Assembly: GCA_002633005.1 (NCBI GenBank)
Contig: NMRA01000136.1
Span: forward strand, 710,944-770,943
Source of the DNA: Phoronis australis
Taxonomy: Eukaryota > Phoronida > Phoronidae
DNA: 60,000 bases
Reading direction: 5' to 3'
The notes under the pieces were generated by a model. The model saw only the letters and a program-made list of their open reading frames with translations. It was not told where the DNA came from and made no database searches. Each line of letters opens with the position of its first letter. Position 1 is the first letter of the stretch. Made by a program: the position numbers and the translations under genes. Positions 37,601-52,600 of this stretch are shown one piece after another.

Positions 37601-40600
37601 AAACTCAGTATCCCAAATTTTAGGTACTATCTCTTATGATCTTTTTTGCAGTTCATACATTTATTTACCCAGAAAGCATATTATTAGTGAACATGGCTAG
37701 GGTTGGGTAACCTCAGGTACATATCCTTACACTATATATTACAATACATAATACAGAACAAATTATTTATAATTATTTTGAAAAAGGAACTCTTAGTAAT
37801 TGAGAATATTATGAGAGAGGAATAGAAGAAAGGAGGTGGGAATGGACTTTCATACACTCATTCACAGACACATTCGCTGGAATTAATTTAATATTTAAAT
37901 TATATTTACATTACATTGACTTAAAAGTCAGTTTTATTATTAGGGTATGAAGAAGTGGTTCACTTTCATTGTTTTGTTCATTTTAGCAGTATAAGTTTCA
38001 CAATAACTGAATGACAATTTAATACCTGTAGTGGATGTCAAATTTGTATTTTTTTGCTGTTGTACAGACAGTAGTGGAGACAACATCAACCAGAACGCGT
38101 TCCCGGCGGGCCAGAGACCCACCAACAATGCCCTGTCAGTAGTGGAGGAGAGGTCAGAACCCTATGAGATGGAAGAAGTTGCCATAGATGCAACCTCTGT
38201 CCAGTCGATGGAGACCATCCCTATGTTAACCACGTCCGAGTATAATAAGTATGTGAAGAGTCTAGTGATGGTTCTGGTTGGGCAGAAGACTTACAACGAG
38301 TGGCTTAAGAAAGGTGCGTCTTGGTAGTACTTTTATGTTGGGCTTCTGTTGTTTGGGGGTTTGAGAACAGAGATGACTGTCTGTGATAACCATGACTACT
38401 TGTTCATGGCAACTTTAGATACTGCGAACTAGAAAATTAAATCTGTCACTGAAAATAATTATAAATGGAACTTTTTCATTGTGTGAAGAGCAAAAATCGG
38501 TTAACTACACAATCAGAAACACCATTTATCAGAGTGATCTTAATACCACAAAGAACGCAGTGAAATTTGAATTGGCAAGTGTCTCATGAATCAGGTACTG
38601 ATGACCAACAGTGACTTTACTCTTTGTTGAAATAAAGTTGAGACACAGCCAATATGCGCTCTCTGCTTTGACAACTTGTGGGTAAGATGATGTTTGCACT
38701 TGGCTGGATGGACGTGTGTAAAAGTAGCTAGTGACTGATAGTTCAATGAAGGTTCCTTACAATAAACTATCAAGCTGTTGTTAATGTTGATGTTGGAGTT
38801 TTGTCAATCCATGATTAGAGATGCCTTTAGTCTTTGTCAGGTGAGTGCTCTACTAAAATGCATTGTGGGTAATATCTGACTCGGAATTACTTGAAAAGCA
38901 GTTGAAGATAAAACTGTCGTACCTTTAGTCAAAATAATCTCAGAATAAATTAAACAGACAGTTGTCCTGTGCTTGAAATCTCTCATTTATACAGTCCTTT
39001 ATTCCCTTCCAGATTTTGCTCTTCGGCAGATGGAGAATGCTGCTATAATAGCCACGTCTTGGCAGCGGCCCCCTCTATTGATTGATCCGTACGGTGAGGG
39101 TATCACACAATTGAAGTGGCTTAACAAACACTTGTTTGACAAGAAAACTGTGGTGGTGGACATGGAGTTCAGGTAAGGGACCACAGGATAAGGGATGTAG
39201 TCTTGACAAATTTGTTGTTCATAATTATTGGGTTTGTTGCAGTGGTGATGCTTTGTTGAATTTTTGTTTTAAATTATAATTTGAAGCACGAGTTTAATCC
39301 TCAGTGTACGTGGTATCGTTTATCTCTGAATTGTGAGGTTGAAAATCTAACATTTTGATCGTTACGTAAATACTCACCAATCTCATAATATGGCTGAAAT
39401 GTTATTTGATTATTTTTCATGAGAGATATTTAGCACCAAATTGCTTGCTTTCCGTGTTCAGAATTTTGTTCCATAGGTACTACCCGACATTTGTTTTGAA
39501 AAATTGTTAGCATTGACAACAGTGTTAGAAGCCCTTGAAAATGAAAAGCAGACTTTTGTCAATTACTTTCCATGAAGCAATTCCTACGCTAACATTTGGG
39601 GTTTTGTTACCCAAACACCTAAGCGACCTTACACCAGACTGTCGGTATCCTTATTGATTCAGAATTAATGCATGTGGCTTAGCCGCACTGCTGAATAAAC
39701 TCTATTCACTAATTTCTTATAATGTATGAATATTAAAAATTTGGCGAACATGGCTAATACTTACTTTTCAATTTTAGAAACTGTCATGTAGGTCGTTTGC
39801 CTTACTTATTGTTTGTTTTTTGACTTTGAAACTAGTACGCTAAACATGTGTGTTGCTTATGACTGCAATTATCTCCCTCAATACACATTTAGTCAAGCTC
39901 AGGAATAGCAAATACCTCCTTTCAAACTGTGACGGCACTTTCACGTCTTTCGAATTCACTGGATGGGGTATACAGTGCACGCTTTCTCATCCACTTGCAT
40001 GCAAATCCTGTTAGTGTAAGATTTGCCTAATGTAAAATTGGTGAGGTTTTATTGAAAATAGAAAATTGCTTTCCAAAATTTGATCCTTGTTTCACATAAT
40101 AACGGGTTTTAGTTTCAGGATTAGTTTCATTCTTCTCTGTTAATGATTTGCCTTATTTTTCATTTACCATTTAGGTGGTAAGTCAGTGCTTTCATTTGTT
40201 AGTCAAGGTTTTGGTTTGCTAGTACAAAATATAGTATTTTCACCATAGTTTGAAGGGTTCAATTTCTGTTTGCTTATAATTTCACGGGTGCATGTTGGGG
40301 CACACTCTTTACTAGCCTCACCCTCTGACTTGTCTTTCTTATTACTTCTCTGTTTGCACACTTCTGGTCATATTTCGCTTTTGTATCAATCCTTGTTTAG
40401 AGGTTTCTACTTGGTCGCACTGTCGGGGAATTTATTGCTCTCATTTCAATACCCTGAGGCTATCTTCTTTTTACCTTGTTTTGTTTGAAAAATCTTGTAC
40501 ACTTTTTAGTCGAGAGGAGTGCCTATTGCCATAGTTTGTAGACACTATGTGTATTAAACGGGGGTGCCCAAGTGTTGGTAGGCTCTGTTTTTTACTATAC

Positions 40601-43600
40601 CAGTGGGTGCATGCTATGCAACTCAATGCTTGTATATCTCCAAGATTTTTTTAGTAAGAACTGTCATTTGTAAAAATGCAAAGTGCATATTTTTCAAATG
40701 ATTTCTATCTTGTTTAAACTAATCTTGCATTTTGCTTTTGCTGTCAATGTTGAATTCTTAACCAAGGTTTTTGGAGCATTTCTTAGTAATTATGTTCATA
40801 CCATCTTGAATTCTTGCCAAATGAGCTGGCAATGCTGGCAATGCAGGCTCTGCTATTTGTAACCCACAATTTTAGGGTTGGCCAATTTCAATTAACTCTG
40901 GAGTGTATTCTTGAATCTCTGATGATTTTTGTTCTTTCTGGTACCAAAAATAAGAATTCGATCACAGAAAGAAATTTATTATGACACTGAATTTCATTTT
41001 TTTTTGTCAAGCTAAACAGGATGACATGCAGCTGTAATTGTTACCTGTAGATTCAATTACTTATTAGATGATGCATTTAATTATCATTTATCCTTATGTG
41101 AAGTATTTGAATACGAACTATGCCTTACTTGAATATTCGTCCTGACATTGTGAAGTTGACTGCAGGCTCGATCTATTGATATCCAATTCCCATAAAACTT
41201 GCGGCGCACTCTTCTGGTGTTCCTCAATAACAACTCCAGGGAACTGAGCCATGAGCCACATAACTTGAATTTGATGCTGCTGTGCATATATCCTCTCTGT
41301 TTCCAGGCTCAAGCCATAGAGTGATTAAATTAGTATTGGCAACTGTTTACAGGCTTGAGCCCCAAGTACTGGTCCATATTGAGCGAGGCATCATCAAAGG
41401 TCGACACGTGCTCCTCAAGAACTGTGAGGAGAAACTGGACTCGATGATCAAACCTCTGATACATCACTGTAACACATCTAAAGAGAACATGCAGGAGGAA
41501 GGTGATTGTCTTATGGGTCTTCTCTTAGATGCTGTAAACTCTTTAAGTACTTTAGATATGAAAACGCCTCAAGAGTGGAACTTTATTGTAATATAATCAT
41601 TCTTATCATAACTTAGACTGAAAAGGTGGAGAATATGTTCCACTATTTGACAAATATGTGTTTTTTCAGTAAATATTTACCGTAGTCACATTTTTAATGC
41701 TGTATGGGGTCTTTTGCGGCAGAGATAAATTTGGTTTTCACACTTAACGATAATGTCTGGAATATTGAAATGTATTAAGTTCATTCTACCTATTGCCTGA
41801 TGATGTGACAGGCAGTCATGACATATAGCTACTGTGCTTTTTTGTTTGTTTGTTATGTCTCTCGGTATTTTACTTCATACCTGCACACCTGAAGAAAGAA
41901 GACTGTTCCGAAATTATGAACGTACCAGTATCAAGCTCGCCTAGAAAAAGTCTAGTCCTGTCTTTAGTGAAGTTTATAAAGAAAGGGATGCTATCGAACT
42001 ATACTTTGTCTAATATCGTAAGAATGAACGGGCAAACGAGTAAGGAAAAATTACTATTGAGGCCAATTCCTGTGAATACAAATTCATCTAATGTTTGTTT
42101 TCACTTACCCTCCACAGAGCCTCGTATGATCTTCTTTGCTGGTCGTCGTGTCCTTTGCCATCCCCAGTTCTGCCTCCATCTCTCCTCATCCTTGCTCAAG
42201 CCTAACTATAATGCTGTCGTTGCCTCCACATCCTCCATTGTCAACTACGGCTACTCAAACGAGACTCTCAGCGACGACCTGTTGATGAGAGCCTTCCAAC
42301 GGCTTCGACCAGAACTGTATCATGAGCGCAAACTTGCCCTGCATAGCATCCACGCTCAGAAGAAGGTTCTCAATGATATTATGGAGTACGCCAGGCAGGA
42401 AGTGTACCAGCGAGTGCTGTCCACACCGGAACATGCTATCTGGAAAGAGTCGGACGTCTCACTCATATTTGACGGCGTCACCAGAAAGTTTCAGGTGAGA
42501 GAAGTTGAAGTGAAATGTCCAATGTTGTATAGTATTGCAGGGGTTACTCCCACAGAAGAGGTATACGGGACGTGTCGCTCAGAAGGAAGACTTTCATAGG
42601 CAGTCTCCCCATGAAATGTTGGCTTTTCTGGCAAAGTTTCCTTCGAAAGGGTCGCCTTTTTCTGACAAAACACCCTTCAAACGTTTCTGAACATTTGGGA
42701 ATTCGAAACTCTATAAAAGGCTCCATTTCTAACTTGGCATATCCACAGGAGGGCTTTCTATAGAATTCAGAATTTTAGTTGGAAATGATGATTTTGTCAA
42801 AATGGTATCTCTTCTTGTACTGTTCAAGAATACGCAAGGGTTGAGTTAAATTATGAAATTAACCCCTGCAAAGGGTGGTGCTTCTGAAGCAAAGCCCTAC
42901 ATAAGGGTGACTTTTTGACGCAATTTCTCAACAAATGGGTTTCCTTTTTTTCCACTCCCCGATTGGGTGAGTGTCCTAATTTTCAAGCCATGCCCCATCA
43001 AAATATAGTCAAATACCCCTCATGTTACTGATGTTTAGATTGAACCATACTTTGTTGACTCATCTAAAGACAACACATCTTCTTGATGATAGTTTGAATT
43101 ACTTTCGAGGTTTCCAACATGTTTGTTATTAAAGGTGTTCTTGTTGAAGTTGAACATAATGATATTTCTTAACACCACAATACGTCTGTGGTGATGTTTT
43201 TCATTACTATATCATATTAGGTGAACTTATCAGCATAATTATTGGATATTAAGTTAGTATTATTAGTTAGTACAGTTAAATCTCAACTTCTGTTTTGCTC
43301 AGTTTCAGTTAAAACAAATTCATTGAATGTAAAAATGTCATAAAAAACTTTGAGTGACTTTAACATGTCCTTAACCGTTGATAGACTCCTACGTATTTGA
43401 TTCGACTTCGAGATTCTGATGTGATAGAGAGCAGCTCAGTGGAAGAGGTGCAATGAGTTCTCATGTTACACAATATTTTATTGGTTGTGTTAACTTGATG
43501 TTGATTTTATACTAACATTCTAATTTTCTGAATAGTTTTGATTTGTGCTGTTTAAACAGTGCCACGTATTCTGAAATCTGTGTTGAAAACTTAATGATTT

Positions 43601-46600
43601 ACATTTTTTTAGCTTTTCAATTGTCTTGACTTGGAATCTCTCAATTTTCCAATTATTACATTTTACTCTTGGAGATGTTTGTGGTAATTCAAATACTATA
43701 GTTGACATGTGACAAGATTTTCTTTTTTTATTTTGTGACATGGGTAATCTATAAGCATCCCCATAATCTATAAGCATCCCCATAATCTATAAGCATCCCC
43801 ATAATCTATAAGCATCCCCATAATCTATAAGCATCCCCATAATCTATAAGCATCCCCATAATCTATAAGCATCCCCAGCCTATGGAATGGGTGTTAAACC
43901 TTGATCATTGATTTTGATTGCAGAAAATCCTTGAAGACTTGAATCCTGCAATTCACATTGGCTTAAAGTGTTTTAGTAATGTGAAAAAGGTTAAGCGTCG
44001 ATTAGTTCATCAGTTTAGTTGATCTGTTGGTGTTTTGTTTCTGCTGCATAGTTGTAATTTTGTTGGTTGTGAACGATGTCGTGAATGGTGAGAGCTAGCT
44101 TTGGACTTTAGATGGCATTGATGGTTGTGGGAAACTTTAAACTTTAGTAAAATTTAGTTGCTGTTGCATTGGATGGTTGAACTTACTCGAAAAGTTAAGA
44201 TTGAGTGAAAAACTGAGCTTGAACTCACCGTTGCATTCAGTGTATATCTTTAGCAAGCCATTTTAAGTTTTAAAAATAATTTACATCCTGAGACGGACAT
44301 TCATGCCTGAAGGTATATATGCTTTGGTTGGTGTTAACTAACTGGGCAAGACTCAATTGCTACACATCTGCCGAGCATGATTGGCACATATTACTATCTA
44401 TGGCTCATTAGGTGTCTAGCGAAATCATACATTAGTTTTAGGCTGTGCTCAGGTTTTCTGGACAAGGTAATTGGTTTCTGCCCTACTGGATAATATTCCA
44501 TGTCGGGCCACTGTTTTATGACAGGCCAGTCAGCAGAATACAGAAACTGTATTACAAAGCTGTACAGTATGGGTATATTGTGTACAGATCTTGACCCTTC
44601 TCTTTGTAAAGTGTGATGACTGAATTTGATAGGGATATGACATACTGTATGATAAATTTACATTGCTGCAATCCTGTGAATTTTGTGTTCGACGTTCTGT
44701 ACATGACTGATCTAACAATTTGAATGCATTCAAACGATCACTGATAAACTTCTATAGCTCATCTGGTCTAATATCAATTTTGTTAAGCTGTGTGCTTAAA
44801 CTATTTCCTCTTGCAGATTTACCAACAGCTAAAGGACACCAAAGCCATACTTAAGGCTTTGAACCAACTTAAGGAGGAGCTTCTCCCCATCGCACGGCGG
44901 GGGGCCATGCTGTATAACATCGTCACTAGTCTGGCAGCCATCCAGCGAGAGTATCAGTTTTCACTGTTCTCTTTCCGCAAATACTTTGATGAAGCCGTCG
45001 GTGAAGACTTCCCCGATGGTGCAAGCGAGGACAGTGAGAGTGACCATGTAAGGAAGTGATGAATGCTTTCAAAGTCACCTATTCAGGACACATTTTGGCG
45101 CACAAGAGAGATTTTATTTTTTCATAACCCACTTAGGGCTTAGAAGGATAACTAGTCTGCAGACAGTTTTAAAATTTGGGTGTCATTCACACACAGCAGG
45201 CAATATCAGTGATGGCAGTTCTTTGTGAACCCTGCTCTAATGTACTGTCCCAGCTGAACTGTGTAACTAAACATACTTTGACAAAGGGTTTATTTATGGT
45301 CCTGGATGAGAAGATATTAAGTATTTTTTACCCCCTATGGATAACTGAATAGCTGAGCCCTGAATGTGACGCTGAGCAGCACCATCAAAATGATTTGTTT
45401 TCAATTTTTTTGCAATCAGACTATTGGAAAATTTGTGGGCATTCACATATTAAAATGCTAGAAACTTTTGAAAATTAAAATGCCTTTTGGTTAATTTTCC
45501 CCATTACTTTAGTATGTAATTAAATGCGATTCTATATTTGTTCTGTACATGAAATGTCATTTCTGTTGCCTGATTTCTCATCGTTTTTCAACAAAAAATT
45601 CTGTAAATAAGTTGCTCATTCCTCACATCTTAGTTTCAAATTATGAAGTACTAACAATTGACTAATAGCATGTTATTGTTTTTATACTACTCATCTTCCC
45701 TCACTGCCAAAACATTTTGGATTTTATAAACAGTTTCTATCTGCTTCTTCCAAATTTTCTGCCTTTGTCTTGCAGCAGTGTTCATAGTTTTTGGGGAGTT
45801 GTACCTAAATTATCTGTAAATGAACACGCACAGCATGGGAGTCTATTGCTACACATTTTGACCAAGAGGACCTGGTGTAGAGCATAGTCAGCCCCAAGTA
45901 CAATACATACAATCATCATAACTGGCAATAAAAACTGATAAGTTCCTGTTGCACTAGCGCAGTGTGTTCTCTTAAAATCCCCTAGAACCCTTGTGTCGAC
46001 TCTTCCACTTTTGTTATAGGAGTTTAACGATGGTGACAGTGAGCATGATGTGATGGGGACTGTAAACAATGCACCCAGTAGCAGGGCCAGTACACACCAC
46101 AGTGATGCGGCAGGTAGAAGAACTAGTAAGTATCTGAATTTAATACATCATGTTCTCCTTGATTTTCTTGTGGTTAGAGACTAGTGTGATATCTGTCTTC
46201 CTTGCCGTCTGTTGTATGAAAATAGAGTTGTACCTTCTTTGGTTCCATTGTTTGGATTCATTCCGCTAGGAATGATTGACTTTCCATAATCTCCCACAAG
46301 TGACTATAACTAATGCAATAGAAAGGTCCATGTGGTCTGAGATTCAACCTTTTGTCACTGCATACAAATCAATTTGTGAAACATAGTTTATCTTGATTAT
46401 AATATGTAATGCTATGCAATAATGTACATTAATTTATAACTGTATGCAATGCAGTGTTGTGCTTCACTCTCTGATGTTTTTAGCTGAAGCTGATGTTGAA
46501 GCAGGCACTGATGCTGATGCTGCCACTGACGCAGAAGGTGAAGACTATCCGGCTGACTTTGATTCTGACACCAAAGATACGAGTGCAGAATCGTCGCCCA

Positions 46601-49600
46601 AGAAGCAGCCGTCTGAGGAACTTAAAGATGGCGGCTCCGATACTGGCCTCAGCACCGTCAGGGAGGATGTGGCAGAGGCTGAGGAGGGGACGCAGGCAGA
46701 TGACGCCACACAGCAAGAGGATCCAGAACCAGCAGAGGGGGAGGAGGACACACATCTCCCTATTGATATACCTGAAGCACCAGTCTTCCCGTCAGAAGGA
46801 GTAGAATACACGAGTCTGTCAGTGAACCAGATCAAACAGACTGTAGATACTCTAACTGCCAACTTCTTTGAGAAAGTTTATTTGTAAGTAATATGCAGAT
46901 AATTTGATTTTTCAGCCTAGTTACATCTCTTGGTAAACTAAAAGGGAGTTGTCAGGACTTTATTTTGACTTTGACATGATTGCCCTTGCCTTTGGTTATT
47001 AGCTCTTTGTTTTTGTCAATGTGGTAAGTGTTGTATAGTTGCACTTAATAACTGAAACTTGGCGAGTAGTCCAGGTCTGCCTCATCCAGGTAGAGTAACA
47101 AGCTGCTCTAGTGAAACTCATGTGTGAACATTACTTAAGAAAGTTAATCAAACATTAATTGCCACTTACTCTGTGTGTATATCCAATTGTGTGTATATTT
47201 GTGTGTTGTTCAGGCGTCTTCATGAAGAACATCGCCTTTTGTTTGCTGCCCTGGTCTGTCTCAACATACAACAAGAGGCTGGGGATAGATTTACTGAAGA
47301 AGAGATGCAACTCATTTTGCAAGGTAAGCATGCCTTCCATCAGAGGAAGAGACAACTTTGGATGTAGACTACAAACTGTAACTTTTGAAATTGGTCTCAA
47401 ATTGTTCGTTATGGGCAATTGGAGATAACTTCATGCTTTTGAAGGAACTAACAGGTCGTTATTGCTTGCGGCACAAGCTGGTGTGTCGCGGCATGTCATT
47501 TTATGTATCGAGTGTGGTCTTAAAGGAATAATGTATGACAGTTCTTTGCTAAGCCAGAAAACACGTCTCAGCCGAGTAAAGAACAAGTTGACATTAACTT
47601 GATAGCAGTAAGGTTTATTAGTTCACAAGCTTGCTTCTCGAACAGAATTCAGGCTCAATATGCTGCAGTTGAGTTTTCAAAAAGATGTTGGCGAATTTTT
47701 AAAATTTTGTCTGACTTTGTTATGACAAAAACCCAAAAGAAAACCATGCAAAAATAACTGCTTGGAAATTGTGCTTCGAAATTTTCTCTAATTTTGACAA
47801 GAAGTTTTGCCAACTGTATTGTACATTGAAGACACAGCTTTACAGGTTTGCTCCTTTCATTTATTTGATGCAAAAATATTGACTCAACTTCGATTGTTTA
47901 TAAGTATGAAAAGGTCAAAAATAAATAGTACAAACGTTGTTGTCATGTATTCAACAAGATATGGTACTAAGAAGAGCATATCATTTGTGTGATAACCACT
48001 ACTCTTGGCTAGCTAATTGGTCCACATTTTTACCTGAGGAGTTTGAGACGGCAGTGAGATTCAAACCCTCATATACCTGGATGTTGTCAATCTACCAACT
48101 ACTTGCTTTATAGTGACATTTAATTAATGCAGCCGTAGGTGAGACTTCTCTTACTTTTATGTGAAATGGGTGCATTGCTTTATATTTACTAGGTGGAGAT
48201 ATTAAAGAACGAAATCCTCTTTTTATTTTGTGAATTGATGAAATGCTGTTTACCAGTATTGGTAGAGTTCCTTTGATTTGAGTCCCACCTAACCTGAATG
48301 CTTAAATTTCTGCAAACGACCATTGTTTCAGTAGTGCCATGGCTGGTGTATTCTGTGATACCTATTGTACATTGCAGTAAACTCGCACATAGTTTCTGTG
48401 TTCATAAATAATTATTCATGTTATTACCCACAATCCTTCTCTCAGGTAACCCTGGCCTGGGCATGCAGTTGACCTTGGATGACTTTGAATGTGAAAGTCC
48501 AGTGCCTGACTGGATCCCTGCAGACAAGTGGGATGACATCCTGGCTTTGTCTGTACTGCCCGGTCCCCTGGACAACTTGTGTGTCCACATTGCTGACCAT
48601 CCAGATGACTGGCTGCAGTGGTACAAGTCTGATGTACCTGAGATGGAGAACCCACCATTACCTGATGGAGGTAGGCTGAATCTGGCTGTATGCATGAATG
48701 GTGTCATTAAACTGAATACAATAATGTGCATTTTAGGTAACATGTAAAACAGCTATGGTCAGTTATTTCACACAAGATTAATTGCCATTTTTCAATTTTC
48801 TGTGGTTGTTTTACTTGCCAGTGGATGAAAGACATAAGCTGAATACGGCAATGTGAATTTTGTAACTTCTAAAAAAAATACGGTCAGTTATCTCATGCCA
48901 ATTTAGGTTCCACCTTTTTTAGTTTTCAATGGTTGTTTTCCTTGTTACCAATTATAAAAAAATTCAAAGTTATTTTTCAAGTGACGTTAATTTTGTAATT
49001 CGAAATTCCACATACTAATCCATTGCTCCACCATTTTGTATGCTAACTTTCTCTTAATGTAAAGCTCAAGTTTGTACTCTAACTACCGCAGTTTTTCCAA
49101 ACCAGTTCAGTTCCAATCTTATGGTGGAAATCCTGACAGAAATAAAACCAAGTTAGTAGATATAAATTATTACATACTATTAGATAACAAAAACTGATCT
49201 CAAATTTTTGTTGATTTTTCAATGAGAAGACTTGCTTGACTATTTTTTTAAAAGTAATATATACTTTATTTTTATTTTGTATGGAGTGAAGATAATATTT
49301 GACATAGGATGGCCTTTTGTTGATGCGGTATAGATGTCATTGTTTAAGCCTGTACTGAGTTTACCAGGAGTACAATATCTATTCACAATCAATGTGGGTT
49401 TATTGCTTCCAACATATTTTCTCTTTGCTTAGAATACAAATCCTTGTATTGCATTTAATCTATAGTTAGCCTGTTTAGTTAAAACTGTCAGAATCTATTG
49501 TTTAACTATCCATGTTATGATAATGTTTATGTAAACCAATTTTACCAAATAATGTATGGAAGTGCCAATATGTAGAGTTGAATGTTGTTGTTGCCAATCC

Positions 49601-52600
49601 TTTGTTTGTAACTATGTAGTTCAAAGTCATTATGAAGTAAAAACTCTTTCTATTTAATCTAGTGAAATCATTCCCTTCCTTTCCCTGGATTCCCTGTTCA
49701 ATCAGAAATGTTTGCACACTCCAGCATTCTAGGACTATATGAAGTTAGTCCTCTAACACCAAACTAATAGTTATTTCCCCTCTCTTCAGTTGACCTCGCC
49801 ACCAATGCTGGTGTCGATACAGAGACAGCTGCTGATGATGGAATAGACAACCAGACACAGACACAGACAGATGGAGTGCTGTTCAGTGACTTCCACCATC
49901 TTCTGCTGGTACGCATGATGCGACCCGACCGGTTCCCTATAGCTCTGTCACAGTACGTATGTCGCCACATGGAGCTCATCCCCGCCAGGAACCGTAGACC
50001 AACATTCGCTGACGTTGTCAACATAATTGGTGACCACCACTTAGGACTCCTGGTGTTGACTCCGCCCAACCCGACAACCCGCAACCGACAGACAGCATCT
50101 GAAATTAAGATGTCCGTACACCCGACTGAGATTCTGTTTAAGGTGGCAAAGGTTAGTTTCAAATAATTACTTTTTTGTAACTTTATGTTGCAGCATACTC
50201 TGTAAAAGGTTTTAGATATTTAAATTATGCTGCTCCAGTAGAAAGTCTGCCTATTTCATTGCATTGTGTACTTAATGAATGGATGGGTACAATACTGCTG
50301 ATGTTAAGGTGCATGTTCAAGGCCCTCAACCTTCGATTTTAGGGCCGAATACTGATCCTATTCCCCTCTGAAAAATATTGGAAAAATCGCACGAAATTCT
50401 CATCATGAGGCCCAAAAATTGATTGAAAATTTTCCCTCGAGGTTTGAGTTATTTGTAACTTACACAGGTGACAATTTGAAAGAGCACAAAATATTAGGTT
50501 TTGGCTACTTGAGGCGTAGCCTTTGAGGGTTTGCAACAGGGTGGGGGAACTGTTGATGGTGATGGGGAGGTAGAATTTTCCCATCATCCCCAAAATTTCC
50601 CCTTTCCAAAGGCACAGGCAACTTTCCTATTCGATGAAGAAGGGCCCTGATTAGGGAATCTGATTAAAGGTCCTGTTGTGTGGAGTAGAGCAACTGACCT
50701 ATCGGCAGGATTTTGAGTGACAGCTTAACTGACCAGTCAGAACGCAGCATTCTTGACACACCTTCGTTTCCAAGCTGCCATTTTACCTGACAAACATCAC
50801 GTTGCCGGGTAAAACTTATTGTTTGTTTGTCAACATTACGCAAGGAGGCGGAGCTTGCGATATGTCAGTTACAACCTTAGCGGTGGCTTCACAGCAATAA
50901 ATCATTTGATCATAAGTTGATAAATCGTGGATTAAAATTTGTGATGAAGTTAGGTTAGGATCATTTTTGCCCGAAGAAATACTGGGATTAGCAGAAATAT
51001 ATGCACTAAAGCTTGTCATTTGACTGGTACAATGGTTATAGTAAATCTTTGAACCATGGGAAATAACTGGCCTGCGAGTGTCTGATGCGACAAAACATCA
51101 CGCGGACGCTTAACAATAGACTACTATTAAGTCTTGAAAATCAACCCTCTCTTGTTGAGGATCTTTGTAAGTTTTGAAATATTATACTTGGAGATTGTGG
51201 TAAATACTGCTCATAGTAATTTGAACTATATGAAGCTCTTTGTTTAGATAAAGCCAAACTTTGTTATTTTGTTATTTACAGTGTAAACTCCAGACCTATT
51301 TTTTCGTCATATTTCTAACGCCATTTTCAAAGTTCTAATAAATAGTAATTCCATAACGGTTCGTCAAATGAAAGCATTCTATCATTGTTGTGCTGTACTG
51401 ATCAACACAGGCCATGGATATTGCTGTGGAGTACATATCTCTAAGTGACGGCTGTCTGAAGTACCTAGAGGTAGTTCTTGCCGATGTGGAGAAGAAAGAC
51501 TGTTGGCTCATTGTAGACAATCTGCACCTGGCCCCGGACTCTGTATTGAAACGGTTGAAGGGAATGTTGCACCGGCTCAAGCTGAATCGAGGTAAGACTT
51601 AGAGGGAAGTGATTAGTTCAATGAAATTGATCTTGGATGCTGTATGTAGAAGGGAGATGAAATGGTCAGGAATTGGTAATGCAATACAAGGGTGTGGANA
51701 GGTTTTAGATATTTAAATTATGCTGCTCCAGTAGAAAGTCTGCCTATTTCATTGCATTGTGTACTTAATGAATGGATGGGTACAATACTGCTGATGTTAA
51801 GATGCATGTTCAGGGCCCTCAACCTTCGATTTTAGGGCCGAATACTGATCCTATTCCCCTCTGAAAAATATTGGAAAAATCGCACGAAATTCTCATCATG
51901 AGGCCCAAAAATTGATTGAAAATTTTCCCTCGAGGTTTGAGTTACTTGTAACTTACACAGGTGACAATTTGAAAGAGCACAAAATATTATTAGGTTTTGG
52001 CTACTTGAGGCGTAGCCTGTGAGGGTTGCAACAGGGTGGGGGAACTGTTGATGGTGGTGGGGAGGTAGAATTTTCCCATCATCCCCAAAATTTCCCCTTT
52101 CCAAAGGCACAAGCAACTTTCCTATTCGATGAAGAAGGGCCTTGATTAAGGAATCTGATTAAAGGTCCTGTTGTGTGGAGTAGAGCAACTGACCTATCGG
52201 CAGGATTTTGAGTGACAGCTTAACTGACCAATCAGAACGCAGCATTCTTGACACACCTTCGTTTCCAAGCTGCCATTTTACCTGACAAACAACACGTTGC
52301 CGGGTAAAACTCATTGTTTTTTTGTCAACATTAAGCAAGGGGGCGGAGCTTGCGATATGTCAGTTACAACCTTAAGCGGTGGCTTCACAGCAATAAATCA
52401 TTTGATCATAAGTTGATAAATCGTGGATTAAAATTTGTGATGAAGTTAGGTTAGGATTATTTTTGCCGGAAGAAATACTGGGATTAGCAGAAATATATGC
52501 ACTAAAGCTTATCACTTGACTGGTACAATGGTTATAGTAAATCTTTGAACCATGGGAAATAACTGGCCTGCGAGTGTCTGATGCGACAAAACATCACGCG

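Noticed and set aside
41299-41315. A second acceptor-like site (tttccaggctcaagcc) 46 bases before exon 42
   Set aside because: It resembles the true acceptor region but the frame from it does not give dynein sequence; similarity is too short to call a duplication.
41850-42117. Open frame of about 90 codons leading in frame into exon 43
   Set aside because: Composition changes abruptly at a good acceptor (ccctccacag), the upstream part shows no dynein motif, and exon 42 joins exon 43 in phase at 42118.
43745-43877. CRISPR-like regular repeat
   Set aside because: Units are head to tail with no spacers, in a eukaryotic intron; it is a minisatellite.
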